Below, in pieces: positions 21,674 to 33,479 of a DNA stretch of 64,000 bases. The number at the start of each line of letters is the position of its first letter. Within the stretch, counting starts at the first letter, position 1. Made by a program: the position numbers and the translations under genes. Under the pieces are notes generated by a model. The model had not been told where the DNA came from. It saw only the letters and a list, made by a program, of their open reading frames with translations, and did not search any database. Where the stretch lies: positions 186,001 to 250,000 of the forward strand of contig JASFXZ010000037.1 in the NCBI GenBank assembly GCA_032209605.1, given 5' to 3'. The DNA is from Mactromeris polynyma. Its lineage: Eukaryota > Mollusca > Bivalvia > Venerida > Mactridae.

Positions 21674-24600
21674 TCATAAAATTGTGATTCCTAAATCAAT
21701 GTCTTCTCTAACCTGCTTACTGCCGTCAGTTTCCCGTGCCGCTCCAGTGCAGGCCCTGTGTGCTGGTATAATCAGAAAGCACGTGGGTACATGATCTACT
21801 TGAACCATTTGTATTAATGTGCTGAGAAATGGGTCGTTCATCTTGGTGTCACGTGGCAAAGGTTTATTGTTGGTAACTGAACAGAAAATGAAGTATAAAA
21901 GCGTTAGTTAGTGAGTATGTACATAGTAGCGAATCCGCATTCCAGTGGTAACGCTTGACTAGTAATCCAGGGATTGCAGGTTCGATTCCCCGCTCCATCA
22001 CGGACAGCACTAACAGTCTTTCGGACGAGACTTTGATAAAACGAGGTCCCGTGTATGATGCTTTACATCGAGCATGTAAAAGAACCAGGGGTACTTCGGG
22101 AACTGGGTCAACTCCTGTATCATGCACTATCTTCCAAAATCTAAAAAATGACTAAAATTCTTCCGGAGGCGTCGCCCATATGGGAAACCGGTAGCGACGA
22201 TAAATAAACGATAAATAAATAGAAATATGTACACAGAAACACTTTTCTAATTGGTCATCTTATGTGTCTACCGTTGAACAATTTTGATAGTATATCCATA
22301 TAAGCAGATGTTTAGTACACGTATTTCTATGGAGAAGACAAATTAAACGATGCTGCCATGTTACAACTTTATTTTAAAAAAAAACAGAGAAAAAAGTAAA
22401 ACAAATATCATTTAAAATCCCACGATCCTTAGAAAATCATTATTGTAAGATGGTAGTTTAAAATCTCAGAGTGGATACATACGTGGTAAATCATTGATAA
22501 CATTTTCATATAGTTGAGTGTCTTCCTCCGATGCTAAGTCAACTCTTAGTGCACTCAATACAATCAACTTGTCTACACACCTACAAATATAACATAAAAT
22601 CCGATAATATACAGTTTAAATAACATGCAATGTTAGTTATTATAATACAGTAAAACCTCAATAATAAGACCACCCTTTGGGCTCTTGAAAACTGGTCTTC
22701 TTTTCGAGGTGATCCTACTACTGAGGACATATATACAAAACATCAATGAAGTCACCATCGGTCGTTCATGTAAACCGGGAGTGATTACATTACGTTTACA
22801 CAGAAGTAGTAAAACCACATTGTATAGTCGGACTAGATTTACCTCGCACTCAAGAATATTCGTAGAAATCTGTAAATGTGTCGCCAGCGAAATGAGAATA
22901 GCGACTTTCAATATACATGTAAGTGTGACTATCAAGACGAGATCTAAACGACGATTTTGCACGGAGAGAGTAGCGAACATTATTATTAAGAACTTTATCA
23001 AGAATATTTTGCCATTATGTACTTACCATTCCGTACATAGATCCAATATTTTACTGCATACGTAGTGACATTTGTCTGCCTTTACTTTTGTGTTCAGTAG
23101 AATAACGGAAAACTGTAATAGAAAAAAGAGAGAGAATAAGTCGCTACAGGGAACGCAACATACATAAGACAGTGCCTCTCCACTGACATCCGGGAAAACA
23201 ACAGTCCACACATCATCACGCTTGCTAAAGTCACCAAATGTGCCCGCGGAGTTGACAAGCATTGATAGCGTTCGGAAAACCTCGGCCAACTACGTCAAGT
23301 GCCTCGGATGTATGTTAGGCACTACTTTCGGAATTACCATTCAAATATCATGAAAATAAGATGGCGGCGTGAACGCTGGAGTGCTGATGAATCTAATATT
23401 TAAGCTATATAAATACTGAAATATGTGAGTTTTTAACTAGAAATGACAACGATAATCCATCTCTTACGTGAAGTTATCGAAGTTATTGAAATTATAAATT
23501 CGTTTTACGAGAACTATTTCTTGACCGCACAAAATGTTGAGTTTTGCTACATAGTGCTCCGCCTTACGTATACTAGAGGGTGTTATCCGAGTAACGAAGT
23601 GGTACGGAAATACCCGAGGGCTGTCGAGAATGGCATTGATAGGTGCATTACACACCCTGGGTTTAATATCCAGATGTACATCTACAATATAATTCATTAT
23701 GTGTTATAGATAGTCTTGAAATAGGTATATAGATACATTTCTAAACTTGTACTTTCTACGGACAGATGGCGAATATTTTTTCAGTTTCTTTATTCACCAG
23801 ATTGGCGACAAGGGAGGTAACTATGCACAAATATTTTATTTGAATATCAAAACGAATCAAATCAGTTACCAAGATATCATAGCCATGTATTGATGTGTTT
23901 AACGTTATCATGTATGTGCTGGGGTTCGTAATGAATAAATATGATCGAACATTGTTAAGTGCTTGTCATTGAGAATAATATATAAAAATAATTTCATTAT
24001 ACATGCTATAAAATATTTCGGTTTCTGTGGGCATTGGCATTTTTGAATATGATAAAAAATTAAATTGGCATGTTTGTCTCACTCAACGGAGAATAAATAC
24101 GTATTCAGTGTTATCATTGATTTTGACATTGGCTATACGTGCTATGATAAGAATACTTGTAAAACTTGTATATTCCAAACTTCAAATAACCACAGGCTGT
24201 AAGATAGTGCCTGTCTTCACCATAGGCTCTCGAAACAACTGATTGTTCAATTACTGTAAACGTCTTTATTTTCGAAGGCACTTTATTTCGCGAATTTCCG
24301 ATTATTATTTTTTTGCGAGATTTTATTTCGCGAGTTCCTTGGTTGTCACAGTAAATTGTTTTAATTAGGGTTGGATGTCGATAAAATGATTGCTACAAGG
24401 AAATACAGTGAAATTGTATATTACCTCTTAATCACAAATTATGGAGTCAAAAATGAATAAAGTTTACCAACTATAAGCAAAGTGTATATGCACAAACCTG
24501 TTCGTATTTTAGATTCCAGAGTTGAAAAGGGGCGTAACTCTGCTCCCTCGGATCTAAGGGACCCGCCGTCTCACACGCTAGCTTTGCTGAAGATAATTCT

Positions 24601-25300
24601 GGAATCTTTATTGTAAGAAACTCTTTCTTCATGTCGATACCCAATAGAGTACGACTGAAAAAATAAGATTTTACATCTGAGAAATTCTTTGCAAATGTAA
24701 TTTCATTTGATGGCGTTTTTCATCGTTGCTCTCCAGTTCACTTGCCATTGGTTAAATGTAAGTTTTTTAGTTGTTTAAGGATTTCTTCAGCCTCTTGTTC
24801 ACGAAGAATAAGGACTCTGCAGTGATAGTATGCTGTTAGTCTGATCGTTTTAATCATAACTAATACTTTAAACTAAAACAACGAGGGGACTAGTTTTGTG
24901 TCATCTTACCGGGCAATATTAAAACCGAAATGTCTAGCGCATGAAGTACCTATGTATGGTTGCTATATAGACTGATGATGGTATAATTCCTCAACTTGTT
25001 CTTGATTTTATGCGAATTTTGCATATTGAAGCGATGAGATATTATGATACAACAATATTTTTGTACAATTTCATAACAAAAAATCTGTACGTTAAGTCCC
25101 TAATATAATATTTTCCAAAAACTGAATGATTTTTCGGCAACTTGATAGGATTAGTTTGCTAGAAATGGTTGTTGATATATTTGTGCTTACATGCCACCAG
25201 CAGCAACATCTGTATACCCCAGAAATACGGTCTTCTTCAGCTTAAAACTGCCTGTTTCCTCCAATGGTTCTATTTGTGTTACGGTGTTTCTGTATGACAT
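21674..25300 (-). CDS. Five-exon gene, 217-aa protein, possibly PAC1-like; function uncertain
   Basis: Coding exons on the minus strand are 25300-25191, 24654-24498, 23112-23027, 22580-22483 and 21876-21674. All have AG/GT borders, and the phases (2, 0, 2, 1) join without a stop to give 217 aa. The start ATG follows a TTTCAG acceptor by three bases, so a 5' untranslated exon is expected upstream. The protein is compact with no signal peptide or long membrane segment. Exon 2 ends FQLWNLKYEQ, exon 3 has FSVILLNTKVKADKCHYVC, exon 4 YENVINDLP, and exon 5 DPFLSTL then VPTCFLIIPAHR. Alternating beta strands plus a final PFL...VP segment faintly recall proteasome assembly chaperone 1 (PSMG1), but I see no decisive motif. 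The gene model is well supported; the family is a guess. Intron 4 holds a SINE. Confidence 0.8.
21936..22210 (+). mobile_element. tRNA-derived SINE, family 2, copy 1
   Basis: The head has an A box (CATTCCAGTGGTAACGC) and a perfect-looking B box (GCAGGTTCGATTCCCCGCTCC). The body continues to a 3' region with GGCGTCGCCCATATGGGAAA and ends in reiterated CGATAAATAA. A second full-length copy in reverse orientation is at 46355-46660. It lies in an intron of the five-exon minus-strand gene. Confidence 0.85.
22640..22735. repeat. Fragment of ACAGTAAAACCTC repeat
   Basis: The start ACAGTAAAACCTCAATAATA, followed by CTTGAAAACTGGTCTTCTTT, matches the MITE end at 25713 (TACTGTAAAACCTTAATAAT, CCCTTGAAAAAACGGGTCTT) and the start of sequence at 41213. 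It is a truncated copy in the intron. Confidence 0.5.
23120..23215. repeat. CTACAGGGAACGC repeat, copy 2 (fragment)
   Basis: This fragment shares CGCTACAGGGAACGCAACAT, AAGACAGTGCCTCTCC and CCGGGAAAACAACAGTCC with the copy at 12990. It sits in the intron just upstream of exon 3 of the minus-strand gene. Confidence 0.6.
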
Positions 25301-25712
25301 TGTCTGAAATGTATCATAATAATGGTCCCTTAACATTTACAATTGATGCCAGGGGCGCAGCTTTGCCGAATTTGATGTGTAGGCCTAGTATTAGGGGGTC
25401 CGCGAGCATGGTCCCTGGACAAAATTGTAAAGCTAGATCGTCAGAGATGCGTTTTGGTGTATACTTTGTTCCGGTAAATATGCTTACAATAACATAAAAG
25501 CATACTTTAAATATCTTATTGCAGTTTTGACAATTTTATTTTGTCGATTTTTCGCGGCCTATATGAATTTACGCCCCTGGATGTAATTCACTCTCGATCA
25601 CTGTTTCCCGAGTCCCTAACAAAGTCCGGGGTTGTTATGACTGTGGAATAATCTTGCCAATAGAGGGAATTGAACCCAACGAACTCCAGATCGGGAACCA
25701 GGCGCTGAACTT

Positions 25713-25897
25713 ACTGTAAAACCTTAATAATAAATCCGCCATTGAGACCCTTGAAAAAACGGGTCTTCTTATTGAGGTGGTCTTAATATTGATCTTGAAT
25801 AAACAGCAAAATAGTGAGGATGGACTTTAACATTTTGTTCTCTATTTTGAGTTGGTCTAATTCTTGAGATGGTCTTTGAGTGAAGTTTTACTGTACA
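25713..25897. mobile_element. MITE with TACTGTAAAAC ends
   Basis: The left end TTACTGTAAAACCTTAATAA is inverted at the right end (GTGAAGTTTTACTGTACA), and internal GGTGGTCTTAATATT / GGTCTAATTCTTGAGATGG words are also arranged symmetrically. No coding capacity. Confidence 0.65.
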
Positions 25898-26075
25898 TAT
25901 TTTTTAAGCTAATGGTCAATATTCTTCAACAATTGTTTGCTTTGAAGAATTAAACTTTTTAACATATTTTGATTTATATTAAAACTAGTTTTCTTATATT
26001 TGTTTTATTGGATGTCCATTGTTCAGCACTAACCCTGAAAATTTGGAATGCACACCGATTATCGTTCGATTACTT

Positions 26076-26222
26076 GATTCGGGCTACCAACAGCTGAGTT
26101 GAAGCTAGTCCCGGACTACTCTAATGCTGATTCGGGCTACCAACAGCTGACTTGAAGCTAGTCCCGGACTACTGTAATGCTGATTATAGCTACCAACAGC
26201 TGGATTGAAGCTAGTCCCGGAC
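26076..26222 (+). repeat. 53-bp tandem repeat, 2.8 copies
   Basis: The unit starts GATTCGGGCTACCAACAGCT and ends with TAGTCCCGGACTACT(C/G)TAATGCT. The third copy is truncated and more diverged (GATTATAGCTACC). Parts resemble the dispersed GGACAAGTC repeat family. Confidence 0.9.
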
Positions 26223-26639
26223 AAATCTGTTTTAAAGCTATATCAACTTCAGACAAGCGAATACAAAAGTAGTTTATACAAACCTTATCAAACATTTATC
26301 AGGACCCCATAATGTCAAATATAGGTTTCACAAATTCCTCTGGCTATCGTATTGTCATGGTTATAAGTATATTCCAAATTTTTAGCAATGTCTTTTAATG
26401 TTGACAGATGTTGAATTATGTACACGGTATGTGTCAGTTTACAAATCAGCAATAGTTCAGTTGTAAGTGAAACCTTAGAATCCCACAAACACATAGAACT
26501 GAAGCTATCATTGTGTATGTTTATTTGTTACTTAATTGACTGATAACCTCGGACAACTAGTTTCCTATGTCGGACAAGTCAAATTTCACATTTCCATTAG
26601 TCTCGGACAAGTGTCTTTGAAAAACAATGCGAGAGTCCT

Positions 26640-28140
26640 GCGATGGTGAAACTAAAATTGCCATTATAAAAGTTGTATCTGACTCATCTGAAGATAAACT
26701 GATTGAATTGGTTTTATCCAAAATTTCTGTTACATTGGCTGAAACATCTCAAAGAAGAAAACTTGAAATGTATAACCTATAGAAAATAAGTTTTTTAATC
26801 ATATTATACTAGCAGACAAAAACTTGTAAAATAGTCTGTTGTTAAAATCCTGGATGTTGTTTTTAAATATTATGATGTACACTTCAAAAAATACTGATCA
26901 ATACATTATGAGTCCATTCTTTGTTAATGCATATTAATTGATGTTTTAACTATAGGGAATATATTTTTTATGTTTGTTAAAGTAAACAAAGGAACAAAAC
27001 AAGAGCAAAGTATTACTTTAAAGTAGTTTATACAAGAAATAGTGTATATATGTAGCATTACTTATCTTGTCCAATTCGTTCGCATTTCACTAGGAGTCAA
27101 TAGTCCAACTGTGTTTAACTTTAGCTTGAAACAAAATATTTACTACTTTAACCTGATATCAATTTATTATGAAATGCTTTTAAGTTAATTCAATACACAA
27201 CTTTTAATAGTCTTTGATTTACTGACCGGAGAGGATTGTATTGATTTGAGCATTATTTTAAAAATAGGTTTATTGAAAGTGACCACGATATATATACAAA
27301 TTGTTTCATTATGTAGGGTTTAATTTCCGTTATAGTGTTCTGTTTGCATACGTTATGGATTTACAGACAGTCTTAATCTGGTAAAATATAATTTGTTATG
27401 AGGCGTACTTATATGTTGTACCAAATACTCTTAGATTTTAATTGTTTGTCAAAGCCTTCATGTACACTTTAGAACCTACATAGCAATATATATATACTAA
27501 TATTTTCCCTCATAAAGTTACAGATATATTATGCTTATTTTGTGTTCATGTGTTTACCTAAACAAACTTGAAAAATATACTTCTTAGACTTTAATATAGT
27601 TTATTTTTATATACTTTTATATAGTTAAAATAACAATAAACATGCATTAACATAACCGATACCATCAAAAACAAAAGGAGGATTTCAGTGATATTTAAAG
27701 ATATACTATGCTCATTTTGTGTTCAATATTTTACCTAACCAAACATGAAAAACATATGTCCTATAGTTAAAACATCAATCAACATGCATTAACAAAGAAT
27801 GAACTCATACTGTATTGATCCATATTTGGCGAAAAAAGATGTTTGTTCATCATAAAATTTAAAAAAAACTTCCATTTTTTTTAACAATCAGGCTAATTCA
27901 CAAGTTTTGTCTGTTCGTAATATGGTCAAACAAATATATTTTCAATTGGTAATACATTGCAATTGTTCTTATTAGAGAGTTTAGCCAATGTAACAACAAT
28001 ACTGGATGAAGCCAATTTAAACATTTTATGATCAGATGAGTCAGATACATCTTTAAATAAACGAAATTCTTCATAGCATGATAAATATAATGTAGATGAT
28101 AGTGATACTAAACAGATATGTATCATTTCAATTGCATACT
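26640..28140. repeat. Inverted pair of transposon-derived segments
   Basis: About 26640-26770 on the plus strand and 27960-28140 on the minus strand share GTATCTGACTCATCTGA and GTTACATTGGCT, and in translation both read V-S-D-S-S, then K, then S-I/K-VTLA. The shared peptide pattern suggests two decayed copies of one coding segment in opposite orientation. Neither is an open gene. Confidence 0.5.
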
Positions 28141-28179
28141 GACAAGTTCATTATATGTATCATGCTATGAAGAATTTCG
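28061..28179. repeat. Hairpin-forming inverted repeat
   Basis: GAAATTCTTCATAGCATGAT at 28064 is inverted at about 28160-28178 (ATCATGCTATGAAGAATTTC). With the adjoining ATATAATG/CATTATAT the arms reach about 30 bp, separated by roughly 60 bp. Confidence 0.8.
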
Positions 28180-29169
28180 TATTTTATTTCTCTTAAATAT
28201 CACTTAAATATCACTGAATTCCTACTTTTGTTGTGGATGATATCGGTAATAACAATATCATCAATTACTGTAAATATATTGTATGTTTCGGACATGCAGT
28301 TCCACGAATTTTTCAAAATGATTTATTAATACCTAGCAATACAACATACAATAAAATACAAAATACTTTATTTTGGTCATGGTTACATTAGATTATTTTT
28401 TAGGTATGCGCAATAGTGCACGAAATTATTCAGTTTCTTACACAAGTTTTTGTTTGATTATTATTTTTAGTAACAATTAACAACTGTTTTTTTTCCAGTT
28501 TTATTTGCGTATATGTAATTATTTATTACACACTATTGTATAACGTATCATGCGATATTTTGATGTTTTATCAAACAGGTCAATTATAAGTAATTATTCC
28601 TGTTATATCTTCCAGTTTGTATTCTTAATGGATGAACTGATAATCTAATTCTACAAAAGAAAAATCTGAAACTTTTGGGTAATATATCTAAGTAAGATTC
28701 ATATTCAAATTTTAATTCTTTATATATTCTTTATTAGATCTAGATGCGACTGACACTGTAAGCTCTTGCACAATCAAAATCACGTGGGTAATTTTTCTTT
28801 GACCAAGCCATCTGTGTGTTGCAGACCAATCTTAATCATTACTGGTTCAAGCTTTTCAACCAAACTACAATAAAACTGAAATTTCAAACCTGAAATTTGA
28901 CAGGTTCTGGTTCCGAGCATAGTTCATATCATTAATAAACTACTTCCAAAATCAGTTTGGTCACGACCGCTGCGTGGTTTAGTAGATCTGTTGAGGAATT
29001 AGCTATTTTAAATCCAGACAAAATAAATACACATATTACATTTTCACTGAAATGTAAACATTTTAATCGAAAATGTATGCATAAGAATATTTTTCTGTTG
29101 TTTTTATTCTGTAAAATCTCACTTATGAAATATTTTAACATCATTTAAAAAAAAGATAGTTCCCACTTC

Positions 29170-29465
29170 TACAATATTTATCTCCCTTGTTCTTAATCAT
29201 CAACCATTTTGATAGGCAATACTGATAAGCACTTATAGCAGTAATTCCCAAATATGTGATAATTGAGAAAATTTCCAGAAAATTTGCATGTGACGACCAA
29301 TTTACTTCAACTTTCTGAGCCATTTGCCCGCATGAGCATAATGAATTATTTATAAATAGCTAATTTTATTTTATCATCCTTCACATTATATTCCCTATAA
29401 ACGTTAAGGAAATTTTGCCTATCAATATGACTGCCTATTCAGAACAAGGGAGGTAAATGTAGGAT
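29170..29465. mobile_element. MITE with TATCTCCCTTGTTCT ends, copy 1
   Basis: The left end ATTTATCTCCCTTGTTCTTA is inverted at the right end (AGAACAAGGGAGGTAAAT). The homology continues inward through TTGATAGGCAA/TTGCCTATCAA, giving arms of about 50 bp. A second copy is at 55453-55709 with ACAATATCTACCTCCC ends. The GGGAGGTAA word also occurs alone at about 23813 and 59290. Confidence 0.8.
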
Positions 29466-29893
29466 ATGAATATTTTTTAAGATATACTAAATTGTAGGTT
29501 TTAGCGAAGAGAGACTAGATCATTTCAATGTGTGGTTAAAACAGTTGTCGAAAATTCAACGAGGAATGCTTACAGTATAAGCATTGATGTGTTAAGAAAA
29601 TGGTCGTTATATTTAGAGAGATTAAATGTTAATACATGTACGAGTATATGGGGCCGATGCATAAGATAAAGGTTCGCGTAGAGCGTAAACCACTGGTTTT
29701 AGACTTGAGGACAATATTCCGAATATATTTAAGAATATTTGTACCTGTCCAGTGTAATTACATTTTAAGCAGTAATTTTCTTTGTTTAACAATGTTTAGT
29801 TGACATCTGCAAGGGCCTCTCCAAGTTAAGAATTTGCCACAGACAAATACGTACGCTTGCTTGCTTGCCAGTGTTAGATACTCACCGGAGTTC

Positions 29894-30081
29894 TGTAAAC
29901 ACAACGTAATAGAACGAACGTTAATAAACTGAAAACGAAATAAAGATAGGATTTAACGTGTGACTGAACTTCAATGGATCTAAATTTGCATATAAACTGG
30001 TATAAACCTCGTACGGTCCAGTATGAAATTGTCTGTTGAGGGAGGAACTTTTCATGCACTCTTATACAGAAAGAATATATA
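29894..30081 (+). repeat. Direct repeat, left copy (~188 bp)
   Basis: From AAACACAACGTAATAGAACG to CAGAAAGAATATA this block recurs in the same orientation at 32577-32770 with about ten differences plus a 6-bp indel by eye. The two copies bracket 2.5 kb with THAP and ULP1/PHD fossils. Ends are not TG...CA, so classical LTRs are unlikely. Confidence 0.9.
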
Positions 30082-30220
30082 GAGGATAACGCCGTGACGT
30101 CACGAGCACCTGTTATACGAATGTAAACATTGCTGGTGGGCAGAAAGTCGATATCCGGTTACAGCGCCATATTGTTTATAACGCTAATTTGCTTTATCTA
30201 AATTGTAAATTCTTTAAGTT

Positions 30221-30395
30221 ATGATTCAGTCTTTCATAGTTGTTGGTTGTACACACAAGTGGGGAAAGGGTTCTAAGATTACATGCACAAAATTCCTAAT
30301 GAGAAGAATTAAGAGCGAATGAAACGGTAGCTATCTGCCATTAACAGGAAAAACTGGACCCGTCGGCTCATCAACCTATGTAATGTCCGTCCCCT
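30221..30395 (+). pseudogene. THAP-domain fossil
   Basis: The frame starting at the ATG of 30221 reads IVVGCTHKWGKGSKITCTKF, the pattern of a THAP zinc finger start (usually C-x-V-V-G-C-x-N-R, then I-x-F-x-R-F-P). The first zinc-ligand Cys is replaced by Phe, a stop follows after 34 codons, and the THAP-like continuation (Q-E-K-L-D-P-S) lies in another frame. THAP domains are typical DNA-binding domains of P-element-like and other DNA transposons. It is non-functional as it stands. Confidence 0.6.
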
Positions 30396-31062
30396 TAAGT
30401 ATACTATTATTAAGTGTGAATAAAAGTCATTTTAGGAAATATTTATGTACATAGACGACCTTTATTTTGTCCAGAAAGAAAGAAAAATCAACTTCATAGT
30501 TAATCATCTAACATAATTATTTTATACTACTGCAACTAAAAATGCAAAAAATTGTCATCTTTTTGATAATATAAGGATATTGTGTCTATTATAATCATCC
30601 AAAATATTTTATAATATATGACAAAAGTCCATGTGGTAAACTTATTTCTTAAAATTGACAATTACAGTCTTTAAAGCAAATCATTTAGTGTGGGGACGGA
30701 CATTACAAAATAGGGACAGACAATAATGTACACTAATAGGATTATCTCCGAAATCTTCAACAAATCCTGCAACACATACTTCTCCAGAAATTATACGTAT
30801 AAGATAGCATGATAAATAAGAAACAGAGGCAGAAACAAGGCCAGTATTGGGTTGGACAACTTATGTAATGTTATGCAATAAACAATAGTGTCCCCTGCGT
30901 GCACTACCTAGATATCAATCTTATTCAGACTCCTAATCAGCATTTCACAGTGTCTGGCCCAGTGGGAGTCCAATATGCATCCAATCAGTTTTTGCTGTCA
31001 CCATCAGTCGCATATATACAAATTAAGTTGAGAAGTGTCAATTAAGATATCACATAAATAAA

Positions 31063-31440
31063 GAAGTTAATGGATAGGGCCGACTTGGCTATTTAGGCCG
31101 TAATTTTGATAAAAAAACTTTTTAAAAACTAAATTAAATAATTTTTTGATTCGAATAATTTTAATTTAAAACTTGTTTAGAACAGCTACGATGGTACCCT
31201 CTAAGGTGCAAACAGAATTTTCAAGATATCTAAAAACATTAAAGAAGTTAAGTGGGGTGGCCGTGTTTTCCATTTTGGCCGTAATTTTGATAAAAAAACG
31301 GTCATATGAGACTAAATTTTATAAACTTCTAATTCAAATTTAAAACTTGTTTAGGAAAGCCAAGAGGGTGCACTCATATATGCTAAAATTATGTTTAAGA
31401 TATCTTAAAGAATAAAGAAGTAAAAGGGGGTGGCCGCGTT
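31063..31440 (+). repeat. ~175-bp tandem repeat, about 2.2 copies
   Basis: Each unit starts AAAGAAGTTAA and contains GGCCGTAATTTTGATAAAAA and TTAAAACTTGTTTAG followed by an AAGATATCT word. The units start near 31063, 31241 and 31413. The third unit is cut short after GGCCGCAATTTA. Confidence 0.85.
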
Positions 31441-31642
31441 TTCCTTTCCATTTTGGCCGCAATTTACGGCTTGACCGCGTTTTAAACCTGTCCAATTACT
31501 AGTTTTATTATATGCTGATGGACGGAAGTTTACCAATGGGTAACGTCTTATAAAAACATTCAACTGGCTACGTTTATGTTGTTTTTGTATCCCGGTGGCG
31601 AGGGTAAACAAACTCAACTCCACACGTTTATGTTTTTGACAG

Positions 31643-32066
31643 TTTAAAGAAACACAAATATAAGCATACAGCTGTCACAAATATATGTGGGCGAATCTAA
31701 AAAACTTGCGATAAATGTGATAATACCTGATGTACAAAGACAAACGAACACATCCGATTGTTGTGTATTTGCCATCGCATATGTTACAGAACTAGTGCAT
31801 TGTAACTTTAATTGTGAAATCACCAATGTTCGATTTGATATTCCCGCTATGAGGATGCATCTCATAAAATGCTCAGAAAATGACACATTTGAACCGTTTC
31901 AAAAAGTTATGAAAATGCCAAAAATGTCTTGTAAAGAAGATAAGTCTCAAACAATAAAATACGTCTGTACATGTAAATTACCAGATGTCATTAAAAATGT
32001 TGTAATATTTGTGAAAACAAATCAAGCCGAAATGAGTGGTATCACGTGAGTTGCACAGGAATTTAG
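31643..32066 (+). pseudogene. ULP1-type cysteine peptidase / PHD-like zinc finger fossil, frameshifted
   Basis: The frame carries VQRQTNTSDCCVFAIAYVTE, the catalytic-cysteine end of a C48/ULP1-like peptidase (usually Q-T-N-x-S-D-C-G-x-F-A-I-A); the usual Gly after Cys is Cys here. M-R-x-H-L-I-K-C follows. A PHD-type finger starts (KYVCTCKLPD), but its second half (EWYHVSCTGI, about 32034-32060) is in the +1 frame, so a frameshift lies between about 31985 and 32015. The Asp/His residues of the peptidase and any upstream part are missing. Such ULP1-PHD modules are common in invertebrate transposon-derived genes; this one is a decayed fragment. Confidence 0.7.
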
Positions 32067-32576
32067 TCTAATTTAAAACTAAGTCTTGGCTTTGTAGACA
32101 TTGTCATTGGTAGAGAAGTTGAATGTGCACAGCCGAACAATGATAATATGCTTTATGTATTACGTAAAAATCTAGGATAGCGCTAGCCAAGAATCCATTA
32201 GGCTCCATTCAAACCAATACATTTCGCTAAGATTTATTCCCATACAATTTAATTGTTTATCAAATCTGACTTCCAACCCTTTAAACCTAGCGCCAGCCAA
32301 GACAATGTTGATTGACAAACTGTTTAACATGTGATATATGTGTATTTATTTATCTACCGCTATGTCTTAATATGTGTGTGTATGAATGTCACTCAAATAA
32401 ATGCTGAATATGTTTTAATGCTAAATGTAAATTAAGATAAGGTAAATAAAAGCACAATTAAACATTAAACGTCGTTGTCTTTGTTAGATATGTGTACATG
32501 TTAATAATTACTGTTGATGCATTTCACACATAACACATTATTTATGCACATACACATACAGAAAAGTCAAAGTCAT

Positions 32577-32770
32577 ATTAAACACAACGTAATAGGACAA
32601 ACTTTAATAAGCTGAAAACGAAATAAACGCTAAGATAGGATTTAACGTGCGACTGAACTTCAATGGATCTAAAATTTTCATATAAACTGGTATAAACCTC
32701 GTACGGTCCATTATGAAATTGTCTGTTGAGGGAGGAACTTTTCATGCACCCTTATACAGAAAGAATATAC
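32577..32770 (+). repeat. Direct repeat, right copy (~194 bp)
   Basis: This is the partner of 29894-30081, with a six-base insertion (CGCTAA) after AACGAAATAAA. The flanks of the two copies are unrelated beyond CAGAAAGAATATA. Confidence 0.9.
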
Positions 32771-33134
32771 TGTGGATTGTTCAAAAATCGACGCACGAAC
32801 AATATTTGTACTATTTAAGTAGAATCCATTGGGACTCGTGAATGCTCACGGCGGACGAAAGTTTACAAAATCTGTTGGATATACTACCTTAGTGTATTGT
32901 TTTCGGGGAAAAACAGGTAGGAGTTTCTTACGTTATTTTTGTCAATAAAATAGAATAGCTAAGCATTATTTTTGTTTATTTTATTTATTTATCCGAACAG
33001 TTCAAATATTTTTAGCCTTGTCACACGCATATTTAAATGTCTTACTACCTGAAGCCGATTAATGAGAACACACAATAAAATCGTCTCTTGTTAGGTTAAA
33101 CGTATTATTTTATATCGATTATGAAACCAAAATG

Positions 33135-33225
33135 TTACAAACATGTATTGGTCACTCTCAATGACTTATTCCTGCGTTACTAACCAGTACTCGTACCCAG
33201 TTTAGGGATTGTGAAGTTAGCGGTA
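33135..33225 (-). repeat. SINE body fragment
   Basis: GGTCACTCTCAATGACTTAT, ACCAGTACTCGTACCC and GGATTGTGAAGTTA match the body at 17446-17550 and the reverse complement of 45335-45425. Confidence 0.5.
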
Positions 33226-33479
33226 CGGATACTGGTAAGTTCGGTAACTAAAATAGCAACTTCGGTAAATTGACATAAACGTTCGTGTCTTTCAGAGGTT
33301 TCGGTAAAAAGATTGTTTATTTACATTGAACAATGACAGGCTTAATAATAGGATAGTACCGTGTAAAACATCGGACTATTTGCTAATTGACATGTTAATT
33401 GGCACTTCGTACTCATTGCATACCACAACATTCGGTAACTGGTCAACTTGTTCCTTAGTCTTATGGCAATATGAAAACA

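Larger units (their letters stand above)
25301..29890. other. Intergenic, repeat-rich
   Basis: No intact gene was found. The region contains a MITE (25713-25897), a 53-bp tandem repeat (26076-26222), an inverted pair of transposon-derived segments (26640-28140), a short perfect hairpin (28061-28179) and a MITE (29170-29465). 28200-28930 shows nothing but AT-rich sequence. Confidence 0.45.

Noticed and set aside
29894..32770. LTR retrotransposon with 190-bp LTRs
   Set aside because: The repeats do not have TG/CA ends, no primer-binding site or polypurine tract is evident, and no reverse transcriptase or integrase is encoded between them.
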